A stretch of 64,000 nucleotides of DNA, from assembly GCF_010614725.1 (NCBI RefSeq), contig NZ_JAAEHL010000001.1, positions 642,683 through 706,682 of the forward strand. The letters are read 5' to 3'. Source of the DNA: Flavobacterium ajazii (GTDB taxonomy: Bacteria > Bacteroidota > Bacteroidia > Flavobacteriales > Flavobacteriaceae). The notes beneath the pieces were generated by a model. It ran no database searches and was not told the DNA's origin. It worked only from the letters and a program-made list of their open reading frames with translations. Positions 1 through 8,751 of the stretch are shown here, in pieces; the first letter of the stretch is position 1, and the number at the start of each line of letters is the position of its first letter. The position numbers and the translations under genes were made by a program.

Positions 1-69
1 ATCCTTCTCTCAAATTTGTATTGCCAATACCTCGCAATAACATTAACCTTAACACAAACCTGAAACAAA

Positions 70-1539
70 ATGAATCGTATTAAAATTTTATCCATATTAA
101 GCGCTGTTATTGTATTTTTTGGTTCTTGTTCTAAAGATGACTATAAATTAGACTCTAGAAGCGTAGATCCATTTGTACGTTTTAATTTTTTAACGACTTC
201 GGCAGGTGTACCCTTAGAATATCCTACTAAGAATACAGGTCTTATTCCGGTAAACACTTATGAAAATAAATCTGTTAAAACCTTAAAAATTCCGGTTGCC
301 TTAACCTCTGCAACATTAAAATCTCCAGTTATAGTTAATTTCAGTTCTACAACATCAGGAGACCAGAATAGTTATAGTATGACACCTAAAAACGAGTTAC
401 TGTTTGAAGGAAATAAACTAACCGATACCATTTTTGTTTCTTTCGATAAAAGATGGCAAGATAAACAGACCATTACCTTAAAATTAGAAAACGCTTCTGA
501 TCCTCTCGTTCATATTGGAAACTTAAATACCGAAGCTACTAATAATATTTTTACCATCAATTTAGGCGAAGTAGCCACAACCTACAATTTCCCGGTAAAA
601 GATTTTACAATCAAAGGTGAAGTTGGCGAAAAAGTAGATTTTAAAGTAAATTTTCCAAATGGCTTTATTCCTTCAGAAATTGAAAACTTAGAAATTTTTA
701 GTTTCTTAAACGGATTTGATTACTCATTGACACATGATGATTTTGGAGACAACAGAAACTCAATTACCTATCATCTGACTCTTTTAGAGGATCTTCAAAA
801 AGACGATGTGCGATACCAGACTAATATTACATTAAACACAACTTCAAATTATACTGCCAACGGAAATACCATTTTAACAATTACAAAACCGGTAAAATCA
901 ACAAGAGATGTTAATGCAAACCCGGCCTCAAAATTTTATGATTTAAGCAATTCAAATTATTTGACTTACGGTGTAAACTGGTTTGACAGAAGTGGTACCT
1001 GTGTATGGCAGGCTTTTAATGCATTGACTTTCCCTGTTGTAGTTACAAAAGATGATCCAAATGCAATTTTATACAGTGATAAGGGAACAACAAATCCGGA
1101 TGACGATGTGTACCATGATGCTTTCAAAATAGGTTTTCGTGTAGCTACCGGAACGAATACTGTAAATTCTTTTAATTTAAAAAGATGGTTTACCAATCCA
1201 AGCAGTTCTGCTGCAAATTCTCCGGGCTTTAATATAAATCCAGCTCTGGAATTTTTCCCTGAAAACGGAACCAGTAAAACCAATGGAACTGTACTTGTAA
1301 TTCCGCAATTTATTACAATTGCAGGGACTAACGGAAATAAATACAATATTGCAATTGAAGGCGAAGGAACTTATAAAGAAATAAGCTCTGGTTTATTTGA
1401 AATTTCTTTTGAATTAAAACTTACCAATGAAAAATTATTTGGAGGTACTGTTACAGGTAAATATAAAATTTATAATAAAAACGGCTTTCCAACAGTAACA
1501 CCATTAGATGAGCCTTGTAGAACTGCAATTGACCTATAG
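70..1539 (+). CDS. Large beta-sandwich-type surface lipoprotein, function unknown
   Basis: The first 20 residues form a lipoprotein signal peptide ending in a lipobox (FFGSC, Cys20), followed by SKDD, so the protein is probably anchored in the outer membrane. The remaining ~470 residues are rich in Ser, Thr, Asn and beta-branched residues, with no recognisable catalytic motif. The N-terminal third (about 35-165) resembles the DUF4843/Calx-beta-like sandwich domains seen in Bacteroidota lipoproteins, but only weakly. The stop codon lies 3 bp before the ATG of the MauG-type peroxidase gene, so the two are almost certainly one operon and may act together in the cell envelope. More of the operon may lie upstream of the window. 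Real coding: high confidence. Function: not recognised. Confidence 0.85.
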   Translation: MNRIKILSILSAVIVFFGSCSKDDYKLDSRSVDPFVRFNFLTTSAGVPLEYPTKNTGLIPVNTYENKSVKTLKIPVALTSATLKSPVIVNFSSTTSGDQNSYSMTPKNELLFEGNKLTDTIFVSFDKRWQDKQTITLKLENASDPLVHIGNLNTEATNNIFTINLGEVATTYNFPVKDFTIKGEVGEKVDFKVNFPNGFIPSEIENLEIFSFLNGFDYSLTHDDFGDNRNSITYHLTLLEDLQKDDVRYQTNITLNTTSNYTANGNTILTITKPVKSTRDVNANPASKFYDLSNSNYLTYGVNWFDRSGTCVWQAFNALTFPVVVTKDDPNAILYSDKGTTNPDDDVYHDAFKIGFRVATGTNTVNSFNLKRWFTNPSSSAANSPGFNINPALEFFPENGTSKTNGTVLVIPQFITIAGTNGNKYNIAIEGEGTYKEISSGLFEISFELKLTNEKLFGGTVTGKYKIYNKNGFPTVTPLDEPCRTAIDL

Positions 1540-1542
1540 ATT

Positions 1543-2691
1543 ATGAACGCAAAAAAATTAATAGTACCTGTCATATTACTGTTGAGTTTAACAGCATACA
1601 AAAGTATCGAAGAACCTGATTATATTGATATTCCCGAATTACGAAAGCTATATTCAAGCGGAGACTCTTCAAAATGGCCTGCTGCAGAATTGCATGAAAG
1701 TATAGACAAATCTAAATTTCAGGATATCGGGGTACTTCCTGCTGTTCCTTACCCTGCCTACAATCCATATTCTAAAGAAAAAGAAAGTCTTGGTAAAGTA
1801 TTGTTTTTTGATCCGAGATTGTCTTTGAGCGGACAGATTGCCTGTGCTTCCTGTCACAATCCTGAATTAGGATGGACCGATAACCTGACCCGTTCTTTTG
1901 GTCATGACCGTCAGACCGGAAAACGAAATTCGATGACTATTTTAAATTCGGCCTACGCTACATCTCTATTTTGGGATGGTCGAGCGAAGAGTTTAGAAGA
2001 TCAGGCACAATTTCCTGTTCAGGATCCTTTAGAAATGAACGAAAAACTGACGATTGCAGTAAGTAAAATTGGAAAAATAAAAGGATATAATCCGCTTTTT
2101 GAAGCTGCTTTTGGAGACAAAAAAGTGACTCTTGAACGAATTCAATATGCTATTGCGACATTCGAAAGATCGATTAACAGCCCGAAAAGCAAATTTGACA
2201 ATTTCGTTAGCGGGAAATCAGAAGCTTATACCGACCAACAGGTAAAAGGATTGCATTTGTTCAGAACCAAAGCACAATGCATTAACTGTCACAACACGCC
2301 TTATTTTAGTGACAATCAGTTTCATAATGACGGACAGGTCTTATTCGGGACCAAAAATGAAGACTTTGGGCGTTACAATGTTACAAAAGATGTTAAGGAT
2401 ATTGGCAAATTCAGAACGCCTACACTACGTGAAGTGGTCAATACAAAACCATGGATGCATCATGGGCATTTTCCAACTTTACTGGATGTTGTTGAATTGT
2501 ACAATTTAGGAAATCCATCCCCTGTTCAAAAAAAATATCTGGGAACGTCGCGTGATTCTTTAATTCCGAAAGTAGATCCAATGCTCAAAAAGTTAAGCTT
2601 GAGCAAAGAAGAAATGAGTGACTTATTGGCTTTTATCGAAACTTTAAGTACACCGACAAGAAGGATTATGGCTCCGGATCTTCCAAAATAA
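1543..2691 (+). CDS. Dihaem cytochrome c peroxidase (MauG/CcpA family)
   Basis: The 382-residue protein has two c-type haem attachment motifs, CASCH at residues 101-105 and CINCH at 246-250, in the spacing and length usual for bacterial dihaem cytochrome c peroxidases and MauG-like enzymes. The conserved stretch after the first haem (FWDGRA at 143-148, FPVQDPLEM at 157-165) is typical of this family. An N-terminal hydrophobic segment (about 5-18) indicates export. The classical reaction is periplasmic reduction of hydrogen peroxide with electrons from a cytochrome c; MauG-like members instead oxidise protein or small-molecule substrates. It starts 3 bp after the upstream lipoprotein gene and is likely co-translated with it. 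Family is confident; the true substrate cannot be told from sequence. Confidence 0.92.
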   Translation: MNAKKLIVPVILLLSLTAYKSIEEPDYIDIPELRKLYSSGDSSKWPAAELHESIDKSKFQDIGVLPAVPYPAYNPYSKEKESLGKVLFFDPRLSLSGQIACASCHNPELGWTDNLTRSFGHDRQTGKRNSMTILNSAYATSLFWDGRAKSLEDQAQFPVQDPLEMNEKLTIAVSKIGKIKGYNPLFEAAFGDKKVTLERIQYAIATFERSINSPKSKFDNFVSGKSEAYTDQQVKGLHLFRTKAQCINCHNTPYFSDNQFHNDGQVLFGTKNEDFGRYNVTKDVKDIGKFRTPTLREVVNTKPWMHHGHFPTLLDVVELYNLGNPSPVQKKYLGTSRDSLIPKVDPMLKKLSLSKEEMSDLLAFIETLSTPTRRIMAPDLPK

Positions 2692-2723
2692 TTTTTAGTG
2701 AAATTTTAAAAAAATAAACCAAT

Positions 2724-2942
2724 ATGAATCAATTAATTAACCAATTCTCTACAGGGCTATTCATATATCAAATCTGCCTTTTATTGCATCTCATATTAAC
2801 GCCAATTACAATATTCTACATTGTAAAAAACAAACACAGGTTTAAACAGCCTTATATCTTAGCCTTTTTTGTAATTACATTTCCTTTTATAGTCTCAATA
2901 CCCGCATTAATTGCACTTAAGATCAAAAAAACAGAAGCCTGA
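2724..2942 (+). CDS. Small two-helix membrane protein
   Basis: A 72-residue protein with two predicted transmembrane helices (about 10-34 and 44-64), separated by a short basic loop (KNKHRFKQP) and followed by a basic tail (KIKKTEA). This is a plausible inner-membrane hairpin. It begins 32 bp after the peroxidase gene on the same strand and may be the last gene of that operon. No family is recognised. Composition and clean hydrophobic periodicity favour a real gene over a chance ORF, but length limits certainty. Confidence 0.6.
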   Translation: MNQLINQFSTGLFIYQICLLLHLILTPITIFYIVKNKHRFKQPYILAFFVITFPFIVSIPALIALKIKKTEA

Positions 2943-3008
2943 TCCTTTTATAATTTCACTAAAAAAATTCAATTCTTTATAAATACATTAATTTAATACC
3001 AGTAAAAT

Positions 3009-4607
3009 ATGAAAAATAAATACCTTTTTTTATTATTAATTTCTGCCTTATCGTTTGGGCAAATAGTTCAGGTAAAAGATATATATCCAGGAAGTACTAA
3101 TTCTGTCGCAAATTCATCAAGTCCTTCCACTTTCTTTGATTACAATGGAATATTATATTTTAGAGCAAATAATGGTACAGATGGTGTAGAATTATGGAAA
3201 TCTGACGGAACTGATGCCGGAACTGTTTTAGTTAAGAATATTAATAATACAAGCACTCTGGCATCCGCTTCAAATCCCTCAAATTTTACAATTTTTAACA
3301 ATCAATTGTATTTTTCGGCTTCAAATGGAACAACTGTAAATAGTACAGAACTTTGGAAAACTGATGGAACTCCAGAGGGAACAAATATGGTTATTGATAT
3401 AAATAAAACATCTACTACTGCAGTTTCAAATTCAAATCCACAACTTTTTACCATAATTAATCCAACAACTTTACTGTTTTCGGCGACAGATGGCCTAAAA
3501 GGCACACAATTATGGAAAACTAATGGTACAGAAGCTGGAACTTCAACTGTTTTTGATTCCGGAACTGGTAATACTATAACCTGGATGGAAAACCTAAACG
3601 GTATTGCTATATATGGTCAGATAACAACGGGACAAGGAAGAGAATTATACAGTTCTGATGGTAATTCGGTAAACTCTAGAATCAAAGATATATATTCTGG
3701 AACTCCTAATGGTGTTGGAACGTCGTCTTTTAGAAATGGAAACACCGTTTATTTCCCAGGGAATACTAGTGCAAATGGAAGTGAATTATGGAAAACGGAC
3801 GGAACAGAAGCCGGAACAGTATTAGTAAAAGATATCAACCCTGGCACAACTGCTTCAGCACCTGTACGATTTGCAAATTCTGGAAATCTAACTTATTTTA
3901 AAGCAAATGGACCAAACGGTCAAGAATTATGGAGAACAGATGGCACAGAAGCTGGAACTGTTGAAGTTGCGAATATTAATACAGCTGCTGATGGTTCTTC
4001 CAATCCTGACCAAATTGTATCTATTAATGATGTGATTTATTTTTTTGCGGCTGATAACGGAACCAATTATGATTTATACAAATACGAAAATGATCTTTTA
4101 ACAAAATTATACGATTTTAATGCATTGACAGGTACAGTCTCTACTAATTATGTTGAATTAAACGGAAAAATTTATTTTGCGGCGGATAGCAATTCTGATG
4201 GTTCAAGAGAATTATGGCAAACTGACGGTACTGCTTTAGGAACAGTTGCTATTGCAGGACCAACAAACATTTTAGAGTTAACCAAAGTAGGTAACAAACT
4301 ATTTTTTGCAGGAACAGTTGCCGACGGACAGGAACTTTTCTCTTACACACCTCCTACTCTTTCTGTAAAAGACCAGGATAAGTTAGAAGCTGTGGCGGTA
4401 TATCCAAATCCTTCAGATGGAAATTTCTTCATCAATAATACTGATAATGAAACTATACAATACGAAGTGTTTGATTTATTAGGTAAAAAACAAGCGGCAG
4501 GTCAAACAAATGATAATTCACTTCATTTAAATTTAAAAACAGGTTTGTATATTTTAAAACTGACTAAAAACAGCCAGACTTCAACAACTAAAATTATTAT
4601 CAAATAG
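3009..4607 (+). CDS. T9SS-exported ELWxxDGT-repeat protein
   Basis: Residues 1-17 are a signal peptide. The body (about 20-450) is built from roughly eight copies of the ELWKTDGTEAGT-type repeat, some degenerate (GRELYSSDGN, the last GQELFSYT). Such repeats probably fold as a beta-propeller. The last 73 residues (460-532), starting at EAVAVYPNPSDG and ending TTKIIIK, form a type-A T9SS C-terminal sorting domain, so the protein is predicted to be secreted or attached to the cell surface. It stands alone, followed by a strong terminator. A role in adhesion or surface recognition is a guess from the repeat family; no enzymatic residues are visible. Confidence 0.88.
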   Translation: MKNKYLFLLLISALSFGQIVQVKDIYPGSTNSVANSSSPSTFFDYNGILYFRANNGTDGVELWKSDGTDAGTVLVKNINNTSTLASASNPSNFTIFNNQLYFSASNGTTVNSTELWKTDGTPEGTNMVIDINKTSTTAVSNSNPQLFTIINPTTLLFSATDGLKGTQLWKTNGTEAGTSTVFDSGTGNTITWMENLNGIAIYGQITTGQGRELYSSDGNSVNSRIKDIYSGTPNGVGTSSFRNGNTVYFPGNTSANGSELWKTDGTEAGTVLVKDINPGTTASAPVRFANSGNLTYFKANGPNGQELWRTDGTEAGTVEVANINTAADGSSNPDQIVSINDVIYFFAADNGTNYDLYKYENDLLTKLYDFNALTGTVSTNYVELNGKIYFAADSNSDGSRELWQTDGTALGTVAIAGPTNILELTKVGNKLFFAGTVADGQELFSYTPPTLSVKDQDKLEAVAVYPNPSDGNFFINNTDNETIQYEVFDLLGKKQAAGQTNDNSLHLNLKTGLYILKLTKNSQTSTTKIIIK

Positions 4608-4660
4608 TTGCTTTTAATATAAACAGGTTTGTTTTTGCCCCAATAAATCACAAATCTAAA

Positions 4661-4694
4661 AAGTCCGTTTCATGTATTTGAAACGGACTTTTTT
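4661..4694 (+). terminator. Intrinsic terminator after the ELWxxDGT gene
   Basis: A perfect 10-bp stem, AAGTCCGTTT (4661-4670) with AAACGGACTT (4681-4690), has a 10-nt loop and is followed by TTTTTT. It starts 54 bp after the stop codon. A-rich sequence on the other side could let it also work for the convergent PL11 gene. Confidence 0.85.
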
Positions 4695-4730
4695 ATGTGC
4701 CTTTTTAAGAATGATATCATACGGAATTTA

Positions 4731-4804
4731 GTCGAAGGACTTTTTTACCGAAAGAGCTTCGACTGAGTTTATCCTGAGCGAAGCCGAAGTGGCTCAGCCT
4801 GACA
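4731..4804. repeat. Dispersed CTTCGAC/GCTCAGG-type intergenic repeat
   Basis: This G+C-richer island lies between two convergent genes. It contains GTCGAAG (4731-4737), its inverse CTTCGAC (4757-4763), then ATCCTGAGCGAAGCCGAAG and GGCTCAGCCTGACA (4791-4804). These phrases are characteristic of a short palindromic repeat found many times in flavobacterial genomes (from memory, not searched here). It contains one ATCCTG that is unrelated to the regulon operators below. Confidence 0.6.
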
Positions 4805-4827
4805 TCTACGGCTAATCTAAATAAAAT

Positions 4828-6681
4828 CTACTCCTTCAAAGGAACCAAAACAATATTAGGTTTTGGAGCCGGCTGCATCCCGCTTCCAAAATAAAAACCA
4901 GTATGAGGCGGCTGGTTGTAACCCACATTTTGCCAGGCAATACTCAAACGGTACTGAGGATCGTGCATCAAAGTATATTGTTTAACATCGGTTGGAATTG
5001 TTGTCGAATAAATTCGTAACTCTTTATTGTCTTCGCTTCTTAAAATCAGTTCTTCTCTCCAGTCTCCCAAAATATCTGCAGAAAGTGCCGGAGTCGATTT
5101 TGTTCCGTTATTCGAAACTGCTCCTGTTGCCGTAAACAATCTGCCCTTGCCATATTTGTCAATATAATTTGAATTCAGAATTTCTCTTGAAGTATCTCCA
5201 TCCCAATAAATAAGGAAATTGATTGATTTTGGAGCATTCCCTATTTTATTTCCTTTCATATCATATAAAAACGGAGAACCGGACCACCAGCATTGTGCTC
5301 CTTTTCGGCTAGGATCAATATTGTCTGCGACTCCTCTGCCAACATCTTCATTTAGTGAATCGGTAAATAAAACTTTTCCGTCTGCTGCTGAAAACACGGC
5401 TACACCCGGACCTGTTGTTTTATTTTCAATTTCATGAATTCCAAAAGCTTCCAGACCGGGAACATCCAAATCCAGATCTGAAACATGCAGCGCATCTCCG
5501 TGCCTGAAACCTGTTGTGTACAATCCTTTGCCATCATCATCTACGCACATCGATCCGTAAATGATTTCGTCTTTTCCGTCATTATCAACATCAGCTACTG
5601 TTAATCCGTGATTTCCCATTCCGGAATACGGATTTTCAGCATCTTTACTGTCAAAAACCCATCTTGAAGTCAGCTTTTTATTTTTAAAATCGAAGGCTGC
5701 CAAAACTGTTCTGCCATAGTATCCACGACACATTACCACGCTTGGATGAATGCCGTCCAAGTAAGCAACACAAGCGGTAAAACGGTCGATTCTGTTTCCT
5801 TTGGTATCATTTCCTCCGCTGCCTCCATGTCCGCCCCAGCCTGCTAAATCCCCTCTCTCCGGAATATAATCTGTAGTAGTAACCAGTTTACCGGTTTTGC
5901 CGTCAAAAACCGAAAGATATTCAGGGCCTTTTAAAATCTTACCATAAGTTCCCGAATTAGAATCTCTGTCTACCCAGTCTTTTGAAGCGTCACCCACAAC
6001 ATTCCCCTGGCTGTCCGTTGTTCCGTCGGCTGTTTTGCAAACCAGTTCTGCAATTCCGTCACCATCCAGATCATAGACCATAAACTGTGTATAATGCGCT
6101 CCTTCGCGAATGTTTTTGCCTAAAGTAATCTGCCATAAAAACTTTCCGTCTAAAGTATATGCCTGAAAAATTGGTGGATCAGTAATACCGGTATGCGAAT
6201 TATCATGCCCTTTTCCGGTCATGTGTACCACCAAATCATATCTTCCGTCTCCGTCTAAATCCCCTGTCGAAAGATCGTTTGAGATATATCCTTCTACCGG
6301 TTTTATCGCAATTGACAAATAATCTTTGTCCGGACTTGAAGCCGGAATCGTAAAACTTCCTTTGGCTTCTGTTTCTTTTTCCTTTAAAACCGTTTTTACA
6401 AACCAGGTATTTTGTTCCTTCGGATTGGCTTTTGTGTCAACAAAATTTGTAGCTCCGGTGATCGGATTCTCGTTTAATTTTACTGCTTTCTTTGAACCGC
6501 TTTTTCGATATAGATTAAACGCCAGATCATCGGCATCTGTTCCTAACACCCGCCAGCTGATAAAAAACTGACCTTTGTCTTTTATGGCGATTACACCACG
6601 ATCTAAGCTTTCCATTTGTCTTTGAGCAAATAATATTGAACCTGACAAAAAGAATAACATGAATAAAATTTTATTTTTCAT
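4828..6681 (-). CDS. Rhamnogalacturonan lyase, PL11 (short, periplasmic form)
   Basis: A 617-residue protein with signal peptide (cleavage near LFAQRQ, residue 20), then the PL11 signature start (MESLDRGVIAI, SWRVLGTDADD). Repeated DLDGDGxxE/DVDNDGKDE calcium-loop motifs of the eight-bladed propeller follow, then the conserved end (LMHDPQYRLSIAWQNVGYNQPPHTG). The length matches single-domain PL11 enzymes of the YesW/YesX type, which cleave the Rha-GalA linkage of rhamnogalacturonan I by beta-elimination using calcium. There is no sorting domain, so it likely acts in the periplasm, unlike the 1217-residue PL11 at 40.4 kb. It is transcribed alone and lacks the shared 16-bp operator seen elsewhere in the locus. 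Family very confident; endo versus exo mode unknown. Confidence 0.95.
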   Translation of the reverse strand: MKNKILFMLFFLSGSILFAQRQMESLDRGVIAIKDKGQFFISWRVLGTDADDLAFNLYRKSGSKKAVKLNENPITGATNFVDTKANPKEQNTWFVKTVLKEKETEAKGSFTIPASSPDKDYLSIAIKPVEGYISNDLSTGDLDGDGRYDLVVHMTGKGHDNSHTGITDPPIFQAYTLDGKFLWQITLGKNIREGAHYTQFMVYDLDGDGIAELVCKTADGTTDSQGNVVGDASKDWVDRDSNSGTYGKILKGPEYLSVFDGKTGKLVTTTDYIPERGDLAGWGGHGGSGGNDTKGNRIDRFTACVAYLDGIHPSVVMCRGYYGRTVLAAFDFKNKKLTSRWVFDSKDAENPYSGMGNHGLTVADVDNDGKDEIIYGSMCVDDDGKGLYTTGFRHGDALHVSDLDLDVPGLEAFGIHEIENKTTGPGVAVFSAADGKVLFTDSLNEDVGRGVADNIDPSRKGAQCWWSGSPFLYDMKGNKIGNAPKSINFLIYWDGDTSREILNSNYIDKYGKGRLFTATGAVSNNGTKSTPALSADILGDWREELILRSEDNKELRIYSTTIPTDVKQYTLMHDPQYRLSIAWQNVGYNQPPHTGFYFGSGMQPAPKPNIVLVPLKE

Positions 6682-7204
6682 AATTTGGTTATGGTTGGTA
6701 AAGTTTCATGAATGCTTAGACTGTTTTTTGCAGGAATGGTTTACTTCAAAAAAAAACAATCTCGCAAATTCGCAGAATTACAAAGAAAAATACACAATAA
6801 AACCTTATGATTCAAAGACTTTAGCTTTACTTTGGATTAATTTAAAAAAGATAAAATTTATTCAAAGGAAATCAGAGGTTAACTATCTATTTTGCTAGTT
6901 AAAATAAACTCAATGCGCGACACAAATGCCCTCGGAAACTATCAATACTTTTCAATGATCCGGAAAAAGAAAAGAGTGATTGTAGACCGTTGCGTTAAAG
7001 AATCAAAACAATAAATAAGTATGTAAAAACTTCTCTATTTAGAAAATCAATTTGCTTCCATGAGATAAGATGTTTTTTTGCAAGAATATTTTCTGGTTCT
7101 GTGCTGTAATGGTAAATCAGAGAGCGGTTAAGCAGATTATCAATATGAAATCGCCTACATGATCCAAGATTACAAAGGAATTCTTGGAAAAAAGCCATAT
7201 GAAT
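6682..7204. other. Non-coding gap upstream of the PL11 gene
   Basis: No convincing gene is seen in about 520 bp. Near the PL11 start, 6760-6785 holds a degenerate copy of the CGCAAAG-type repeat whose better copy lies at 32182. The rest contains only short, unsupported ORFs. The stretch 6900-7000 is a little less AT-rich than its surroundings (GCGCGAC, CCCTCGG, GACCGTTGCG) and could be a remnant of an older gene, but no family can be recognised in any frame. Confidence 0.4.
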
Positions 7205-7246
7205 TAAAAAAACATAAGATTACATTTAAGTGCAACCTTATGTTTT
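7205..7246 (-). terminator. Terminator of the two-gene lipoprotein unit
   Basis: AAAACATAAG (7209-7218) pairs perfectly with CTTATGTTTT (7237-7246). The 18-nt loop can itself partly pair. On the minus strand the stem is followed by a run of T. It lies about 30 bp beyond the stop of the 199-residue gene. Confidence 0.7.
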
Positions 7247-7275
7247 GGCATATATTTAGTTATCTTTTTTTATGT

Positions 7276-7875
7276 TCAATGTTTATGTCTGCTTCCCTCT
7301 TTATATTTTTTTTTGCGGACAGGATTTATTTCAAGAGCCTTACGCATCAATTGATCGGCATTCATCTTAGAAAGGTCAGTTATGGAATCTAGTTTTTCTA
7401 TACGTTTTTTAAGATTTGATATAATATTTTTGACTTTTTGCGTATTATTGCGGGATATCATTTCTTTTAAAAGATAAGGATATTTAATATTAAATTCTTT
7501 TCCTATTTTTTTTGTTTCAAATTCATTTAATAATAGATGATATCCTAGTCTGACCCAAGTATAGGATATTCTTAATTCTGCGATTCTAGCCTGGTCCCAA
7601 TTATTAAATTCAGCCATCAATGCTACACTCAAAGAGTCTCTTGCTGTATCTGTTCGAGAAAAATTGTATTTCTTCTTAAACGCTTCAAATTTCTGAGAGT
7701 TCATATTGACCTTTAAATTTTGGTCTAAATAAGTGTATTTTTTTGTAAAATAGTTTATTCTCATGAGACTATCCATGTAAGGAGTAGAAGTGGGTAATGA
7801 AGTTTTCCTATTTTCTTGTGAGAAAGATACAGTAAAACATAAGATTAAAAGTAAAATATAATTCATACTGAACAT
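7276..7875 (-). CDS. Exported hypothetical protein
   Basis: A 199-residue protein with a signal peptide (hydrophobic 5-16, cleavage near SFSQEN). A downstream ATG at 7866 gives an equally good start. The mature part is highly charged, Lys-rich and predicted mostly helical, with a basic C-terminus (RKKKYKEGSRHKH). No domain is recognised. It begins 8 bp after the stop of the ferredoxin-like lipoprotein gene on the same strand and shares its terminator, so the two are one operon and probably one function. Codon use and the signal peptide support a real gene; function is unknown. Confidence 0.7.
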   Translation of the reverse strand: MFSMNYILLLILCFTVSFSQENRKTSLPTSTPYMDSLMRINYFTKKYTYLDQNLKVNMNSQKFEAFKKKYNFSRTDTARDSLSVALMAEFNNWDQARIAELRISYTWVRLGYHLLLNEFETKKIGKEFNIKYPYLLKEMISRNNTQKVKNIISNLKKRIEKLDSITDLSKMNADQLMRKALEINPVRKKKYKEGSRHKH

Positions 7876-7883
7876 TCGATAAT

Positions 7884-8465
7884 TTAAAGAGGCTCGAAAT
7901 TTGCTTCCTGTCTAAACAAAAAACCACAATTTAGTTTTGGATAAGCTCTACATATCAAGACCCAGCCATACTCCATTTCATCATCATTTAAGAAGGATTG
8001 GTCTGATTGATCTACTTTTCCATGAACAAGTCTTGCTAGACATCCTGTAGACATACCGAGACGATCACAAGTGAAATGTCCATAACCTTCATCTTCGTAA
8101 GCATCGATTATATATTCGTCATCCCAACACATAAATGAAACGGAACCGAGACCAAGTAGCGGATCTATTGCATCTATGATATATGCTGACATCATTTTTT
8201 GTGATATAGATTTTTTTGTATTTTTTTTACTTGAAAGTTCTTCTTTTCTTTTTAATGCCTGTGTAAGAAAATTATCTGTAGTGTGATAATGTCTTAAGAT
8301 ATTTTTTCTTGATAGTTCAGAAAAATTCCCTTTCATATCCAATTGTTTTTCAATGTCGCTGAAAGTTACCTGCGTATTTGAAGATTCTGAATCATCAGAA
8401 CTACACGAAAAACAAATAAATAGTGCCATTAAGGCCATAAGAAGTTGATTTAGTTTCATATGCAT
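7884..8465 (-). CDS. Lipoprotein with a degenerate plant-type [2Fe-2S] ferredoxin domain
   Basis: A lipoprotein signal peptide ends at Cys21 (CFSC SSDD); the second ATG (8459, MKLNQ) is the likelier start. Residues about 115-193 align well with the C-terminal half of plant-type ferredoxins: [10 protein letters not shown], then [10 protein letters not shown] (133-142), [20 protein letters not shown] (144-163), and LICRAYP with Cys172. Classical ferredoxins bind the cluster with C-x4-C-x2-C-x29-C. Here Cys133, Cys142 and Cys172 match the first, third and fourth ligands (Cys142 to Cys172 is exactly x29). The second ligand is absent (Met/Ser) and the loop is one residue longer. Additional Cys113 and Cys180 might substitute or form a disulfide. 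It leads a two-gene operon with the exported protein at 7276. Cluster binding is uncertain; a structural or redox-sensing role is possible. Confidence 0.8.
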   Translation of the reverse strand: MHMKLNQLLMALMALFICFSCSSDDSESSNTQVTFSDIEKQLDMKGNFSELSRKNILRHYHTTDNFLTQALKRKEELSSKKNTKKSISQKMMSAYIIDAIDPLLGLGSVSFMCWDDEYIIDAYEDEGYGHFTCDRLGMSTGCLARLVHGKVDQSDQSFLNDDEMEYGWVLICRAYPKLNCGFLFRQEANFEPL

Positions 8466-8586
8466 GTGTTTAAGGATTACGATTTAATTATACAACTTAT
8501 TAAGATTCTATTATGAGTCAATAAATTATGCTTTTGCAAAAAAACTATTTCTTCATCAAAATAAATATAGTTTTTTTCCTTCAAAA

Positions 8587-8618
8587 CAAATATATACATA
8601 ACCAACAATACTTACAAA
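8587..8618 (-). promoter_or_regulatory. Flavobacterial promoter of the ferredoxin-like lipoprotein operon
   Basis: On the minus strand TTTG (8615-8618) is followed after 20 bp by TATATTTG (8587-8594), matching the Bacteroidota TTTG/TAnnTTTG promoter. It predicts a leader of about 115 nt. The pectin operator is absent. Confidence 0.55.
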
Positions 8619-8751
8619 TTATTCAGAAGAAATATATTACTATTTTTGAAAACAAATTAAGATCACCCTCTGCGAATTGTTCCTAATGAAAAGTTATGAC
8701 AAACGTCTCCGACTTTGCCAAGAATAAAAATTTTAAATCTGAATAAAATAA

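Noticed and set aside
966..1346. 126-codon minus-strand ORF opposite the first lipoprotein
   Set aside because: Antisense shadow of a real gene with a proper lipoprotein signal.
4771..4777. ATCCTG half-site of the regulon operator downstream of PL11
   Set aside because: It is part of a dispersed repeat, has no second half-site 10 bp away and lies between convergent gene ends, where no promoter is expected.
6995..7198. Short minus-strand ORF in the gap upstream of PL11, possible gene remnant
   Set aside because: No match to any family I recognise in the three frames of either strand. A decayed gene cannot be shown without a database search.
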